Source: a virus
DNA: 34,995 bases
Reading direction: 5' to 3' (one strand)
Virus record (IMG/VR): IMGVR_UViG_3300003690_001926
Span: 1 to 34,995 of that record
The notes under the pieces are model-generated. The model saw only the letters and a program-made list of their open reading frames with translations, did not search any database and had not been told where the DNA came from. This document shows positions 1-6,530 of this stretch, piece after piece; within the stretch, counting starts at the first letter, position 1, and each line of letters starts with the position of its first letter. The position numbers and the translations under genes were made by a program.

Positions 1-1
1 G

Positions 2-115
2 AAGTATGGCCCGACCTATGTGAAGGCAACTAAGGAGCGGTTGTTAGGTATGGTGTACGACCACCACACCGCCAAGTGGGTCGATGCAGATTCAACACCG
101 AAGGTGCATGGATAG
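2..115 (+). CDS. 3' end of an unidentified gene (partial)
   Basis: An open frame runs from the left edge to a TAG at 113-115 and encodes 37 residues, ending in STPKVHG. The start lies outside the window. No family can be recognised from such a short tail. It is on the same strand as the following gene and 65 bases upstream of it, so it probably belongs to the same early operon. Another in-frame start (76) would extend the next gene over this region, but the strong ribosome binding site at 171-176 argues against that. Confidence 0.35.
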   Translation, partial: KYGPTYVKATKERLLGMVYDHHTAKWVDADSTPKVHG

Positions 116-180
116 GGGAAAAGACGCCCATCATCGTGAACACCTATGCTCCGCAAGGGAATCACACTAGAGGAGGAATC

Positions 181-1080
181 ATGACCCAGCCCGAGACCCA
201 GCAGCCGCAGCCGCGCACCGTCACGCTGACGATGGACAAGGACGCCGTGCCCGTGGTGGGCAACCGTGGCGACCAGTGGGAGCTGTCCGTCAAGCTGTTC
301 GGCAGTCAATTTGCTGGACCCCTTTGGATTGACCGCTCTTGGGCCGACAAGCAGCCCACAGCCAACGAGAAATACACCTGCGTCCTCTCTGTTAAGGGGA
401 TGAAGGGAGAAAAGAAAGACGGCACCGCTCGGGATGGCAACGCCGACTGGGACTGGAATTGGAAGATCGACCGCTGGGACATCGGCAGCAACGGCCAGGC
501 CCCAGGTGACGCGACGCCAGCGCCCACCGGCCAGGTCAAGGACAACGCTCCGGCACCAACGCCATACGCGACACAAAAGCGGCGAGTCCCTGACGACGTA
601 CCGCCCCCGTGGGAAGAGCAGCCCATGAAGCCCGATCACCCGAGCAAGCGCCGCAGCATCGAGCGCCAGGCCGCCCTGAAAGCAGCCATTGAACACCGCA
701 ACGATGTAATCGGAATCGACATCGAGGAACTGCTAAGCTATGCAGAAACCTTCTACGACTGGATTTCCGAAGAGGCCCCTGGGTCCGCCGCAGAGCCCGT
801 TGATTCCGATTACGTGGATACCGAGCCAGAGATTGTGGGCGATGGGCCGACGTATGACCAGGACGGCAACCCCGTGACGGAGGATGCGCTTTTCCCAGAC
901 GAGGATCCCGAGACCATTGACACCATCGAGCAGTTCAGGGCCATGATGGACAAATGGGGCGTCACGGGGGAGCAGCTCAACGGCTACCTGGGCGGCAAAG
1001 GGATAGACCAGTGGCTCGACGGCAAGCTCCGCACCGTCAACGCCGCCTACTTGGCCGTAAAACAGAGGCACGGCGTATGA
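181..1080 (+). CDS. Putative ssDNA-binding (OB-fold-like) early protein
   Basis: 299 aa. The start at 181 is chosen because AGGAGG sits at 171-176 with ideal spacing; a start at 76 has no such site. Residues about 12-100 are rich in alternating β-strand and aromatic residues (WELSVKLFG, GPLWIDRSW, WDWNWKIDRW), as in phage single-stranded DNA-binding OB folds. A Pro/Ala-rich linker, a basic helical stretch (RRSIERQAALKAA), an acidic region and a helical C-terminus (about 255-299) follow. Its place at the head of a replication region agrees with a DNA-metabolism role. The family is not certain and the assignment rests on composition and context only. It may also be a recombination mediator. Confidence 0.45.
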   Translation: MTQPETQQPQPRTVTLTMDKDAVPVVGNRGDQWELSVKLFGSQFAGPLWIDRSWADKQPTANEKYTCVLSVKGMKGEKKDGTARDGNADWDWNWKIDRWDIGSNGQAPGDATPAPTGQVKDNAPAPTPYATQKRRVPDDVPPPWEEQPMKPDHPSKRRSIERQAALKAAIEHRNDVIGIDIEELLSYAETFYDWISEEAPGSAAEPVDSDYVDTEPEIVGDGPTYDQDGNPVTEDALFPDEDPETIDTIEQFRAMMDKWGVTGEQLNGYLGGKGIDQWLDGKLRTVNAAYLAVKQRHGV

Positions 1081-1096
1081 CCGGGGAAGGAGAGCC

Positions 1097-1282
1097 ATGA
1101 CTGACCACGTGCACCACTTCGCGCCCGCTGCCGGCCCCCTGAAGCCGTCCAAGGCGGAGATCGAGGCCGTAGGCGACCTGGCGCGGGCCTCGTGGCTCAT
1201 GACATGCGCCTGCGGGGAGGCGGCCCGGCTGACCGCGTTCGTGGACCCCGTTGGCAATTCCCGACGAAGTGTGGTTGAATAG
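1097..1282 (+). CDS. Small CxC-containing early protein, unknown
   Basis: 61 aa, with a good ribosome binding site (GGAAGGAGAG) just upstream of ATG 1097. Contains MTCACGEAARL in the middle and histidines near the N-terminus (HVHHF), so it may bind one metal ion. No family is recognised. It follows the previous gene after 16 bases and is probably co-transcribed. It is followed by a 181-base intergenic region containing the promoter of the next operon. Confidence 0.6.
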   Translation: MTDHVHHFAPAAGPLKPSKAEIEAVGDLARASWLMTCACGEAARLTAFVDPVGNSRRSVVE

Positions 1283-1423
1283 GGATATAAGTGGCCGCCT
1301 CTGCTCGGTCTGGCCGTAGTATCTTTCCCAGCGCGTGCCTTGTGCCGACTGGGGAGCGGTCAGATCGAACAGGGGCGGTTACTTTTTTGCCCAGAAAACG
1401 CGAAGAGCCACCGAAGAGCACCC

Positions 1424-1453
1424 TTGACATTGTATACTAGCCTAGTATATACT
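1424..1453 (+). promoter_or_regulatory. Sigma-70-like promoter with palindromic operator in the spacer
   Basis: A perfect -35 (TTGACA, 1424-1429) is followed by TATACT at 1448-1453 (18-base spacer) or TATATA at 1446-1451 (16-base spacer). The spacer and -10 are covered by a perfect 17-bp palindrome, TATACTAG-C-CTAGTATA (1433-1449), where a dimeric repressor would block RNA polymerase. Expected transcription start is near 1458-1461, only a few bases before the ATG at 1464. The region 1283-1423 otherwise shows no gene. Confidence 0.65.
1433..1449. repeat. 17-bp perfect palindrome, candidate repressor operator
   Basis: Two 8-bp arms, TATACTAG and CTAGTATA, are exact reverse complements separated by one C. 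The element lies between the -35 and the -10 hexamer of the replication-operon promoter. This arrangement is typical of operators for small helix-turn-helix repressors of phages. No repressor gene is visible in the window, so the binding protein would be encoded outside it or by the host. Confidence 0.55.
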
Positions 1454-1463
1454 TCGTCCTAAC

Positions 1464-1607
1464 ATGCCTACACCAATCCAAATCTCAGGGTTCCGATGCA
1501 CCCGCTGTGGCCACGAATGGAGGCCCCACAACATCGCGGAGCCGCCTCAGCATTGTCCGAAGTGCAAGTCGCCCTACTGGGACCGGCCACGGCAGCGCGA
1601 TCTCTAG
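1464..1607 (+). CDS. 47-aa zinc-ribbon protein, first gene of the replication operon
   Basis: A short gene with the classic pattern FRCTRCGHEW near residues 10-19 and HCPKCKSPYWDRPR near residues 30-43: two CxxC knuckles that form a single treble-clef/zinc-ribbon fold. Many phages and bacteria carry stand-alone proteins of this size and pattern; their roles are mostly unknown. There is no ribosome binding site before ATG 1464 and the promoter ends about 10 bases upstream, so the mRNA is probably leaderless or nearly so. Its TAG stop shares a G with the GTG start of the next gene, giving translational coupling. Confidence 0.7.
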   Translation: MPTPIQISGFRCTRCGHEWRPHNIAEPPQHCPKCKSPYWDRPRQRDL

Positions 1608-2380
1608 TGTCCATCGGCCAGATCAAGGTAGTCTTGCTTAATTCACATTTCACCGCCTCAGAGAACGGCGTCCTCGTGGGACTCGCGTTCACCGCTAAGA
1701 ATGACCGTCCTACCGGCTGGCCGGGGATCGCCACCATCACCGGGTACTCAGGGCTCTCCCACAACACGATCCGAGCCACCCTGAAATCGCTGACCAAGTG
1801 CGGTTGCCTGACCCGCGAGATAAGAACCGGAACATCAGACCTTTTCACCCTAAACATGACCGAGATTGAGGCCCACGCACCCCTACCAAAATTGGTACCC
1901 CGCAAATTTGGTACCCCTACCAAAACCATGACCACCTCCCCTACCAAATCTGGTACCCCACCCCTACCAGATTTGCGTTCACAACAAGGGAAGAGAAACG
2001 TAATAGAAACGGAAGTGGAAACGGAAACTTTTTCCGTCGGAGCAAAAGAAAGCTCCAACGGACTCTATCCAGAATGGTTCACTCAACTGAAGGTATTGGA
2101 CGGTTACACGAACCGGAATCATGCTAAGTCGGTCGAGTTGATTCGGTTGGCTTGCGAGGCTGGAAACGTGGACCCCCACGAAGTGATCCGGGCCTTCATC
2201 GAATATTGGCCGCAAGGGAAGGTGGCTCACGGCTGGAGTGACCCCGTCAAGTCGCTAAAGAACACTCGGAACCTACAGGTGTCCAAGGTTAAGAGGTCCG
2301 CCTCTGGCTCCCCTGGCCGGCTCGGCGGCAGTCCAGAACGATTAGCGATGATGAAGGCAGAAGCGGAGAAACATCGTTGA
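1607..2380 (+). CDS. Winged-helix replication initiator (lambda O-like role)
   Basis: 257 aa from GTG 1607, chosen because it overlaps the preceding stop (TAGTG). A longer frame from 1496 would overlap the whole zinc-ribbon gene and has low-complexity sequence. Residues about 3-88 look like a winged helix-turn-helix of phage replication initiators (GWPGIATITGYSG, SHNTIRATLKSL). Residues about 90-125 are a Thr/Pro/Lys linker encoded by the iteron cluster at 1881-1980. The C-terminal half is helical (YPEWFTQLKVL, ELIRLACEAG). Next to a DnaC-like loader, it probably binds the iterons within its own gene and recruits the helicase. Function is inferred from fold and context. Confidence 0.65.
   Translation: MSIGQIKVVLLNSHFTASENGVLVGLAFTAKNDRPTGWPGIATITGYSGLSHNTIRATLKSLTKCGCLTREIRTGTSDLFTLNMTEIEAHAPLPKLVPRKFGTPTKTMTTSPTKSGTPPLPDLRSQQGKRNVIETEVETETFSVGAKESSNGLYPEWFTQLKVLDGYTNRNHAKSVELIRLACEAGNVDPHEVIRAFIEYWPQGKVAHGWSDPVKSLKNTRNLQVSKVKRSASGSPGRLGGSPERLAMMKAEAEKHR
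1881..1980. repeat. Iteron-like palindromes within the initiator gene; candidate replication origin
   Basis: Copies of a near-palindrome with consensus TACCAAATTTGGTA, mostly followed by CCCC, lie at 1884-1897, 1900-1913, 1942-1955 and 1965-1978, with a half site at 1918-1925. Copies start 16 to 24 bases apart. They lie in the middle of the initiator coding sequence, as the lambda origin does in gene O. A purine-rich, A-rich strand follows at 1983-2035 and could be the unwinding region. That they are origin sites is inference. Confidence 0.55.
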
Positions 2381-2417
2381 ACGCGACCTCAAAGATGAAA
2401 GTGCAGGCCCCGCTACT

Positions 2418-3197
2418 ATGAACAGGACAACACGTAGCGTCCTTGAGAGCTTGCTGCCGACTGGCGCTCCTGTACCGGAGGAGTTCATCTGCCTCGCTTG
2501 CAAGACGCCTGACGCCTCCACGCCTGAGTTCGCTATGTGGGCCGCAGAGCACCGTTCGGACCTCGTGGGGGTGGTGATGCCCTGTGATTGCAAACAGAAG
2601 GCTATCGCGGCGGCTGAGGCCGACCAGCAGCGACGCGAGGAGGCCAACCTTCCTGCCCGAAACGCCACGTTCGCGAACTGGCAGCATGATGAAAGCTCCG
2701 CTGAGATGTGGCGTACTGTCGAAATGTGGGCTACTCACGGCCCGCGAGAGTATTCCTGCCTCACCCTGGTGGGCGTCACGGGCTCCGGTAAATCGCACCT
2801 GATGGAGGCCGCGGGGCGCGTCATGCTGGATCGCGGCCTCAACGTCAGGTACGAACGGGCTGGCGTGCTGCTGGACCACCTACGCGCCACGTTCGACTCC
2901 AGCGAGGAGCAATCCCTGCACGACCGGCTCGACTGGTACCAGAGCCGGGCCGTGCTGTTGCTGGACGACATCGGGATGCACAAGCAGTCTGACTGGGGCG
3001 AGGGCTACATCACGTCCCTGGTGGAACAGCGCATCCTGGACAGGGCACCGTTGATGGTAGCCACCAACTTCGTCAATGCAGACGAGATGGCGGCATCCTG
3101 GGGCGACCGGCTGGCCAGCAGGCTGTTTGATAGACATTCAGGCTCCGTTCGGGTCGTGGTAAGCGAGGCGCCTGATTACCGACTGGGAACGTCATGA
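2418..3197 (+). CDS. DnaC-like AAA+ replicative helicase loader
   Basis: 259 aa. Walker A GVTGSGKSH (residues 119-127), Walker B AVLLLDDIG (178-186), sensor-1 ATN (215-217) and an arginine-finger region around R231/R235 (RLASRLFD) mark a DnaC/IstB-type AAA+ ATPase. The N-terminal region has a four-cysteine set (CLAC 25-28, CDC 56-58), the zinc-containing N-terminal domain often seen in Gram-positive and phage DnaC/DnaI-like loaders. It probably loads the host replicative helicase at the origin marked by the upstream initiator, as lambda P does after O. ATG 2418 lacks a strong ribosome binding site; no better in-frame start is seen after the previous stop. Confidence 0.88.
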   Translation: MNRTTRSVLESLLPTGAPVPEEFICLACKTPDASTPEFAMWAAEHRSDLVGVVMPCDCKQKAIAAAEADQQRREEANLPARNATFANWQHDESSAEMWRTVEMWATHGPREYSCLTLVGVTGSGKSHLMEAAGRVMLDRGLNVRYERAGVLLDHLRATFDSSEEQSLHDRLDWYQSRAVLLLDDIGMHKQSDWGEGYITSLVEQRILDRAPLMVATNFVNADEMAASWGDRLASRLFDRHSGSVRVVVSEAPDYRLGTS

Positions 3198-3247
3198 ACA
3201 ACGCCTCTCTGCCCTCGTACCGGACGGGGAAGGTGGTGTCGCCGTGA
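3194..3247 (+). CDS. Possible 17-aa micro-ORF between overlapping genes
   Basis: ATG 3194 overlaps the helicase-loader stop (ATGA) and the frame ends at TGA 3245-3247, which in turn overlaps the GTG start of the next gene. It could be a translated micropeptide or only a coupling device that carries ribosomes to the next gene. No sequence feature supports a function. Confidence 0.2.
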   Translation: MNNASLPSYRTGKVVSP

Positions 3248-3426
3248 GTGATGAAGGTACTATACATCGCCTGCTAACCCTGGATATCTGGGAGTGTCAT
3301 GGCTGTGGCTTCAGGATGGACGCAGGCCATGAGGACGATACGAAGGAAGGCGGCTATACCTGTCCTCTTTGCGAAGAAACGAGGCTCCATAAGCAGCTCA
3401 AACAGCTTAACGGGTGGGGGTCGTGA
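3244..3426 (+). CDS. 60-aa zinc-ribbon protein
   Basis: Starts at GTG 3244 after a GGGGAAGGTGG stretch that can serve as ribosome binding site. Two cysteine pairs, WECHGCGF (about residues 16-23) and YTCPLCEE (about 38-45), form a typical zinc ribbon. The C-terminus is a short basic helix (RLHKQLKQLNGW). The role is unknown; similar stand-alone ribbons in phage early regions are often suspected to bind nucleic acids or RNA polymerase. Confidence 0.65.
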   Translation: MSDEGTIHRLLTLDIWECHGCGFRMDAGHEDDTKEGGYTCPLCEETRLHKQLKQLNGWGS

Positions 3427-3485
3427 TGTATGTAGAGGACGTCTGGAACGATGAGCAGCAGAGTGCTTCAAGCTGGAAGAGGTGA
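3426..3485 (+). CDS. Possible 19-aa micro-ORF
   Basis: ATG 3426 overlaps the preceding TGA (TGATG), and the frame ends at TGA 3483-3485, just before the strong start of the next gene at 3490. It encodes 19 residues with no recognisable motif. It could serve translational coupling. Support is only the overlap architecture, so it is uncertain. Confidence 0.22.
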   Translation: MYVEDVWNDEQQSASSWKR

Positions 3486-3489
3486 CGAC

Positions 3490-4059
3490 ATGACACTTGA
3501 CCTTGACGGGATGCTGGTGGACCCAGACGGAGACCTTGGAGGTAAGATCGCCACAATCTTCAGCCAGGCGGTCGGATTGGTCGCCCTAGAGCAGCGCAAC
3601 AGGGTGCTGCTTGCAATCGAGGAGTGGTTCTCGGAGGACAGCGACAGCGGGGCGCTTGGGTGCAGCCATTGGCCCGACCTGACCGACGCCATCAACGAGG
3701 CTGGCATCAGAGGCCCGAGGACGCGACGGGAGTGCCCGAGCGACACCCATCGGCTGATCCATTGTGATTCCGTGGACCCATCCTGCCACGGCAACGTCCC
3801 GCCCCACGACAGCACCCTGGACGTGGCGGTGGCGGCTGCTGGGCGCTACGAGCTGCAGAGCCTCCCTGCGGGGGGGCACGAGGCGCGGGTGCTGTACATG
3901 GAGGGAGGGCGACCTTGGTGGACCAACTGGCACCAGGCACCGACGCCCCAGCACGCTATCTTCTTGGCCCTAGCCTGCAAGGTGGAAGCCCTTCGACCAC
4001 GCTACCAGAAGCGGGTGCGCGTGGACGGCTGGGAAGGCAAACGTGATGGCACGGATTGA
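3490..4059 (+). CDS. Unknown early protein
   Basis: 189 aa. ATG 3490 is preferred over the upstream in-frame ATG 3451 because GGAAGAGGTGA lies directly before it. The N-terminal 60 residues are acidic and helical (IATIFSQAVGLVALEQRNRVL), a middle part holds Cys/His residues (LIHCDSVDPSCHG), and the end is basic (RYQKRVRVDGWEGKRD). The section AIFLALACKVEALRP resembles the closing helix of small phage proteins that take a Phe/Trp-containing β-sheet, but no family can be named. Its end overlaps the next gene by 14 bases. Confidence 0.6.
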   Translation: MTLDLDGMLVDPDGDLGGKIATIFSQAVGLVALEQRNRVLLAIEEWFSEDSDSGALGCSHWPDLTDAINEAGIRGPRTRRECPSDTHRLIHCDSVDPSCHGNVPPHDSTLDVAVAAAGRYELQSLPAGGHEARVLYMEGGRPWWTNWHQAPTPQHAIFLALACKVEALRPRYQKRVRVDGWEGKRDGTD

Positions 4060-4321
4060 ACTGTTGATAACAGGCGAGAAGGAATCGGTCGGGGCTCAGA
4101 AGGTTTTGAGCGCGGCGTCCACCATGCTCAAGCTACTTCGGGCCATCGAACGGGAGCAGACCGGCAAGCGGGCGAAAACAAAGTGGGTGGTGGACATCCA
4201 GACAGGTTTCCGTATAGTCCAAATTGCCCTTCACACGGAATCGGAGGACAGTGAGGAGCAGGTATTGGCTACTATGCTGGAGTACAACAAGCGAGTCTCT
4301 ATGGCCGGGGACCGATCTTGA
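4046..4321 (+). CDS. Unknown 91-aa early protein
   Basis: ATG 4046 follows GGGAAGG at 4031-4037; a GTG at 4043 is an alternative start. The sequence begins as a β-strand (MARIELLITGE), has a basic central helix (KLLRAIEREQTGKRAKTKW), then VVDIQTGFRIVQIALHT and an acidic helix. No family is recognised. It overlaps its upstream neighbour and its stop (TGA) overlaps the TTG start of the nuclease gene, so it is translationally coupled on both sides. Confidence 0.6.
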   Translation: MARIELLITGEKESVGAQKVLSAASTMLKLLRAIEREQTGKRAKTKWVVDIQTGFRIVQIALHTESEDSEEQVLATMLEYNKRVSMAGDRS

Positions 4322-4647
4322 CCCGACCATTTGACGCTGTTGACGGGCGCGTGGTGCTGGACGCGCTGCTATCGGAGAAACAGTGGATGGCCCAGGTGGT
4401 CGAGTTGGCAAAGACGCTCGGGTGGAAAGTTTTCCATGCTTACGATTCAAGGCGCTCTGAACCCGGCTTCCCTGACCTTGTGCTCGTCAAACCTCCGTCG
4501 GTCATCTTCGTGGAACTGAAGAAGCAAGATGGCAAGGTAACGAAGCCTCAGAAGATTTGGCTAGATGCCCTCCAGAGGTCTCGAAACGTGCAGGCCTATC
4601 TCTGGCGCCCTTCCGACTGGGACTGGATACAGGGAGTGTTGCGGTAA
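4318..4647 (+). CDS. VRR-NUC (PD-(D/E)XK) nuclease
   Basis: 109 aa. The pattern SEKQWMAQVVELAKTLGW - GFPDLVLV - VIFVELKKQDGKVTKPQ is the VRR-NUC domain: GxPD supplies the metal-binding Asp and VELK the Glu and Lys of the PD-(D/E)XK active site; the N-terminal Glu is in SEKQ. Stand-alone VRR-NUC proteins of this length are common in phages and probably resolve branched DNA during replication or packaging. TTG 4318 is chosen because it overlaps the previous stop (TTGA) and keeps SEKQ; the ATG at 4387 would remove it. Confidence 0.85.
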   Translation: MTRPFDAVDGRVVLDALLSEKQWMAQVVELAKTLGWKVFHAYDSRRSEPGFPDLVLVKPPSVIFVELKKQDGKVTKPQKIWLDALQRSRNVQAYLWRPSDWDWIQGVLR

Positions 4648-4685
4648 ATGCTGGCAACGATGCACGTACACGTAGGAGGAGAATG

Positions 4686-5087
4686 ATGGGATACCCAACA
4701 GAAGGCCTGAGCCTCGGGGAGCGCCTGTTCAAAGCGGGCCAAAGGATCGAGGCCGTCAAGGGGCGATATGGAGTGAGTCCCATCATGACCACAGTCCAGG
4801 ACGACATCATGGAGGCGTGGCGGGATAGGGGGAGTGGCATAGTTACTCAGTTACTCGGCATTACCCATAACAAGTTGAATGACTGGAAGGACTCTCGTGG
4901 TCTGGAGACGCCTCTGAGGAGCCATGCCGAACACCTGGGCGCCCGTCAGTACATCCGCCTCAGGAGGGACAAGGAGGAATCCCACGATGGCCGGGCCTGC
5001 GCCAGGTGCGGAGGCTATGTCGTGGATATGGGGGAGAACCTTTGCGTAAACTGCGGCCACCGTCCCGTCCTACTGGAGGCCGGCTGA
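4686..5087 (+). CDS. HTH and zinc-ribbon protein, possible regulator
   Basis: 133 aa. A strong AGGAGGAG at about 4674-4681 precedes the double ATG at 4683/4686. The central part (VTQLLGITHNKLNDWKD) reads like a helix-turn-helix, and the C-terminus has two cysteine pairs, CARCGG and CVNCGHRP, forming a zinc ribbon. The combination suggests a DNA- or RNA-polymerase-binding regulator, possibly of the switch to late transcription, but no specific family is recognised. Its stop overlaps the next start (TGATG). Confidence 0.6.
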   Translation: MGYPTEGLSLGERLFKAGQRIEAVKGRYGVSPIMTTVQDDIMEAWRDRGSGIVTQLLGITHNKLNDWKDSRGLETPLRSHAEHLGARQYIRLRRDKEESHDGRACARCGGYVVDMGENLCVNCGHRPVLLEAG

Positions 5088-5443
5088 TGTGGCCCTGGAG
5101 CCGACGGCAGAGGCAGTGCGAGTTCGAGTGGGAATGGTTATCGCGGTGGCCGACACCCCGCTGCATCCTGAACCGCGGCCACGAGGGGCCGCACACGGAC
5201 GGCGGACGGCGGACGGCTGGTGCCGCAGGAAACGGAGGCGTGATGGCTACAGTGAACGTGTCAGCGGCTTTGAAGGTTGTGGTTGAGTACGTTGGATGCG
5301 AGGGAGACCACCACAGGATGTGGGTAATCGACCAGATGGTTCGACATTTGACTGGCCCTGATTACGAAGGGTGGATTCGGAGATTCGAGCACGGTGAGGA
5401 AGGCCCCCATACCTACGAATGGGACGTCGGGATTGCGCCTTAA
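5087..5443 (+). CDS. Early-region last gene, unknown, possibly two fused or nested products
   Basis: 118 aa from ATG 5087. The N-terminal half is Trp/Arg rich with a Cys/His motif seen in small phage proteins (CILNRGHEGPH). The C-terminal 66 residues (HHRMWVIDQMVRHLTG, HTYEWDVGIAP) look like a separate small phage protein family, and ATG 5243 has its own strong site (GGAGG at about 5234-5238). A second, shorter product of 66 aa from 5243 is therefore likely, and the upstream part may be a fusion or a read-in extension. The stop overlaps the last codons of the convergent gene on the other strand. Confidence 0.55.
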   Translation: MWPWSRRQRQCEFEWEWLSRWPTPRCILNRGHEGPHTDGGRRTAGAAGNGGVMATVNVSAALKVVVEYVGCEGDHHRMWVIDQMVRHLTGPDYEGWIRRFEHGEEGPHTYEWDVGIAP

Positions 5444-5601
5444 CTCAGCCCCACGAGGACGCCGCCGACGCCGATGACCCAGGGGAACACCTTCATCGCC
5501 ACCATGTAGATGGGCTCCTTCTTCCATATCTCCATGCCCACCGCGGCCCAGACGCCGACGCTGCCGACCGCTATCAGTGCCCACCCTGCTACTGGCATCA
5601 T
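5440..5601 (-). CDS. 53-aa membrane protein, lysis-region candidate
   Basis: Two hydrophobic segments (about residues 3-22 and 38-53) flank a short charged loop (MEIWKKEP). ATG 5601 overlaps the preceding TGA (ATGA) and GGAGGG lies at 5605-5610. It is the final gene of the late strand and its TAA overlaps the TAA of the convergent early gene. Such two-helix peptides at the end of late operons are often holins or lysis regulators, but no family signature is present. Confidence 0.6.
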   Translation of the reverse strand: MMPVAGWALIAVGSVGVWAAVGMEIWKKEPIYMVAMKVFPWVIGVGGVLVGLS

Positions 5602-5765
5602 TCGCCCTCCAAGAGCTTCATACCGAGGGCAACGATCCCGCTAGTGCAACCCGTCACGACGGCGATATACTCGACGTCCCCTGCCAGGATAGACCATACG
5701 GAGATTATTCCCAGCACCAAGATCGCAACTAGAATCTGAGGTCTAACTTTACCGAGCCAAGCCAT
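5598..5765 (-). CDS. 55-aa two-helix membrane protein, holin-like
   Basis: A hydrophobic segment at residues 10-28 (ILVAILVLGIISVWSIL) and a second one at about 34-50 (EYIAVVTGCTSGIVALGMK), both termini short and charged. The length and the VVTG...IVALG...LL pattern are common to small phage membrane proteins near lysis genes. Ribosome binding site GAGGAGAG before ATG 5765 is good. Together with its neighbour it may form a holin/antiholin pair; that is inference from size, topology and place. Confidence 0.6.
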   Translation of the reverse strand: MAWLGKVRPQILVAILVLGIISVWSILAGDVEYIAVVTGCTSGIVALGMKLLEGE

Positions 5766-5777
5766 GACTCTCCTCTT

Positions 5778-6530
5778 CTAGGGCGGCGATATCGCGACTT
5801 CCACGTTATCCGATACGTTGCCTACCTGATATGTAGTGGACGTGGCGATAGTGAAGTCCTTCAACGAAAAGCCATTTCCTTTTCCTATCTCGTTAAGCAG
5901 TATGTCCACCGTGCCAGCACGAACGCGGTCGATCTTGCATAAGCCGCCCTTTGTGAAGATATTCGATAGCTTCAGAACGTCGATCTGTCCGTTGACTCCG
6001 CTGGTGATGGGCTGGATGCGAATCTGGTCATAGGTGGAATTGCTCACGGTCATATTCTCCGCCCTCATTCCGCCTCCGATTCCTCGACGTCGGGGGGTTG
6101 CTGGGGAAGGGCTCAGGCTTTGTCCATCGCTGGAATTGCCAATTATATTTAGCGTGTGTGCCTCAACATTGCTGACGAGCATCTGATCGCAACGCCAACG
6201 GTCAATGATTAGGTGGCCCACCTCCAGCCAAGTACCAGTGAAACCTGTCGAGGTCGCTACCCCGCCAATGATGACGACAGATGTCTCGCCGGAGGGTAAT
6301 GCAGACCCCTGGAACGCCGTGCCAGCGGTCACTGAGCTTATCTCGATGAGGCCCACCGGGGTGGAACCTAGATCAATTCTGAGGGTATTATTGGCGTCAG
6401 AGTAGACGATTGGCACGTCCGCCGGTGCGGCATAGGTTCCCGAATCTCCCCGCGAGAAACTGCGCTCCGCGAACACCGTTTCCGAAACTACCACTGCACT
6501 CCCCGCCGTAGAGCCCAACATGCCCGCCAT
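5778..6530 (-). CDS. β-rich virion protein, probable tail accessory or fibre
   Basis: 250 aa rich in Ser, Thr, Gly and Val with repeating short β-strands (GEVGHLIIDRW-like, NMTVSNSTYDQIRI, IDRVRAGTVDILLNEIG), consistent with a β-helix or fibre protein. No signal peptide or enzyme motif. ATG 6530 follows the in-frame stop of an overlapping frame; an ATG three codons later is possible. It overlaps the C-terminus of the upstream gene by 43 bases. Function as a tail-associated protein is inferred from composition and its place after the large tail genes. Confidence 0.55.
   Translation of the reverse strand: MAGMLGSTAGSAVVVSETVFAERSFSRGDSGTYAAPADVPIVYSDANNTLRIDLGSTPVGLIEISSVTAGTAFQGSALPSGETSVVIIGGVATSTGFTGTWLEVGHLIIDRWRCDQMLVSNVEAHTLNIIGNSSDGQSLSPSPATPRRRGIGGGMRAENMTVSNSTYDQIRIQPITSGVNGQIDVLKLSNIFTKGGLCKIDRVRAGTVDILLNEIGKGNGFSLKDFTIATSTTYQVGNVSDNVEVAISPP

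Noticed and set aside
16-696. A 226-aa frame on the minus strand at the left end
   Set aside because: It is the reverse-strand shadow of the supported gene at 181-1080, has no ribosome site and an unlikely composition.
4648-4686. A 12-aa micro-ORF starting right after the nuclease stop
   Set aside because: Too short, no ribosome site; the strong site in it belongs to the next gene.
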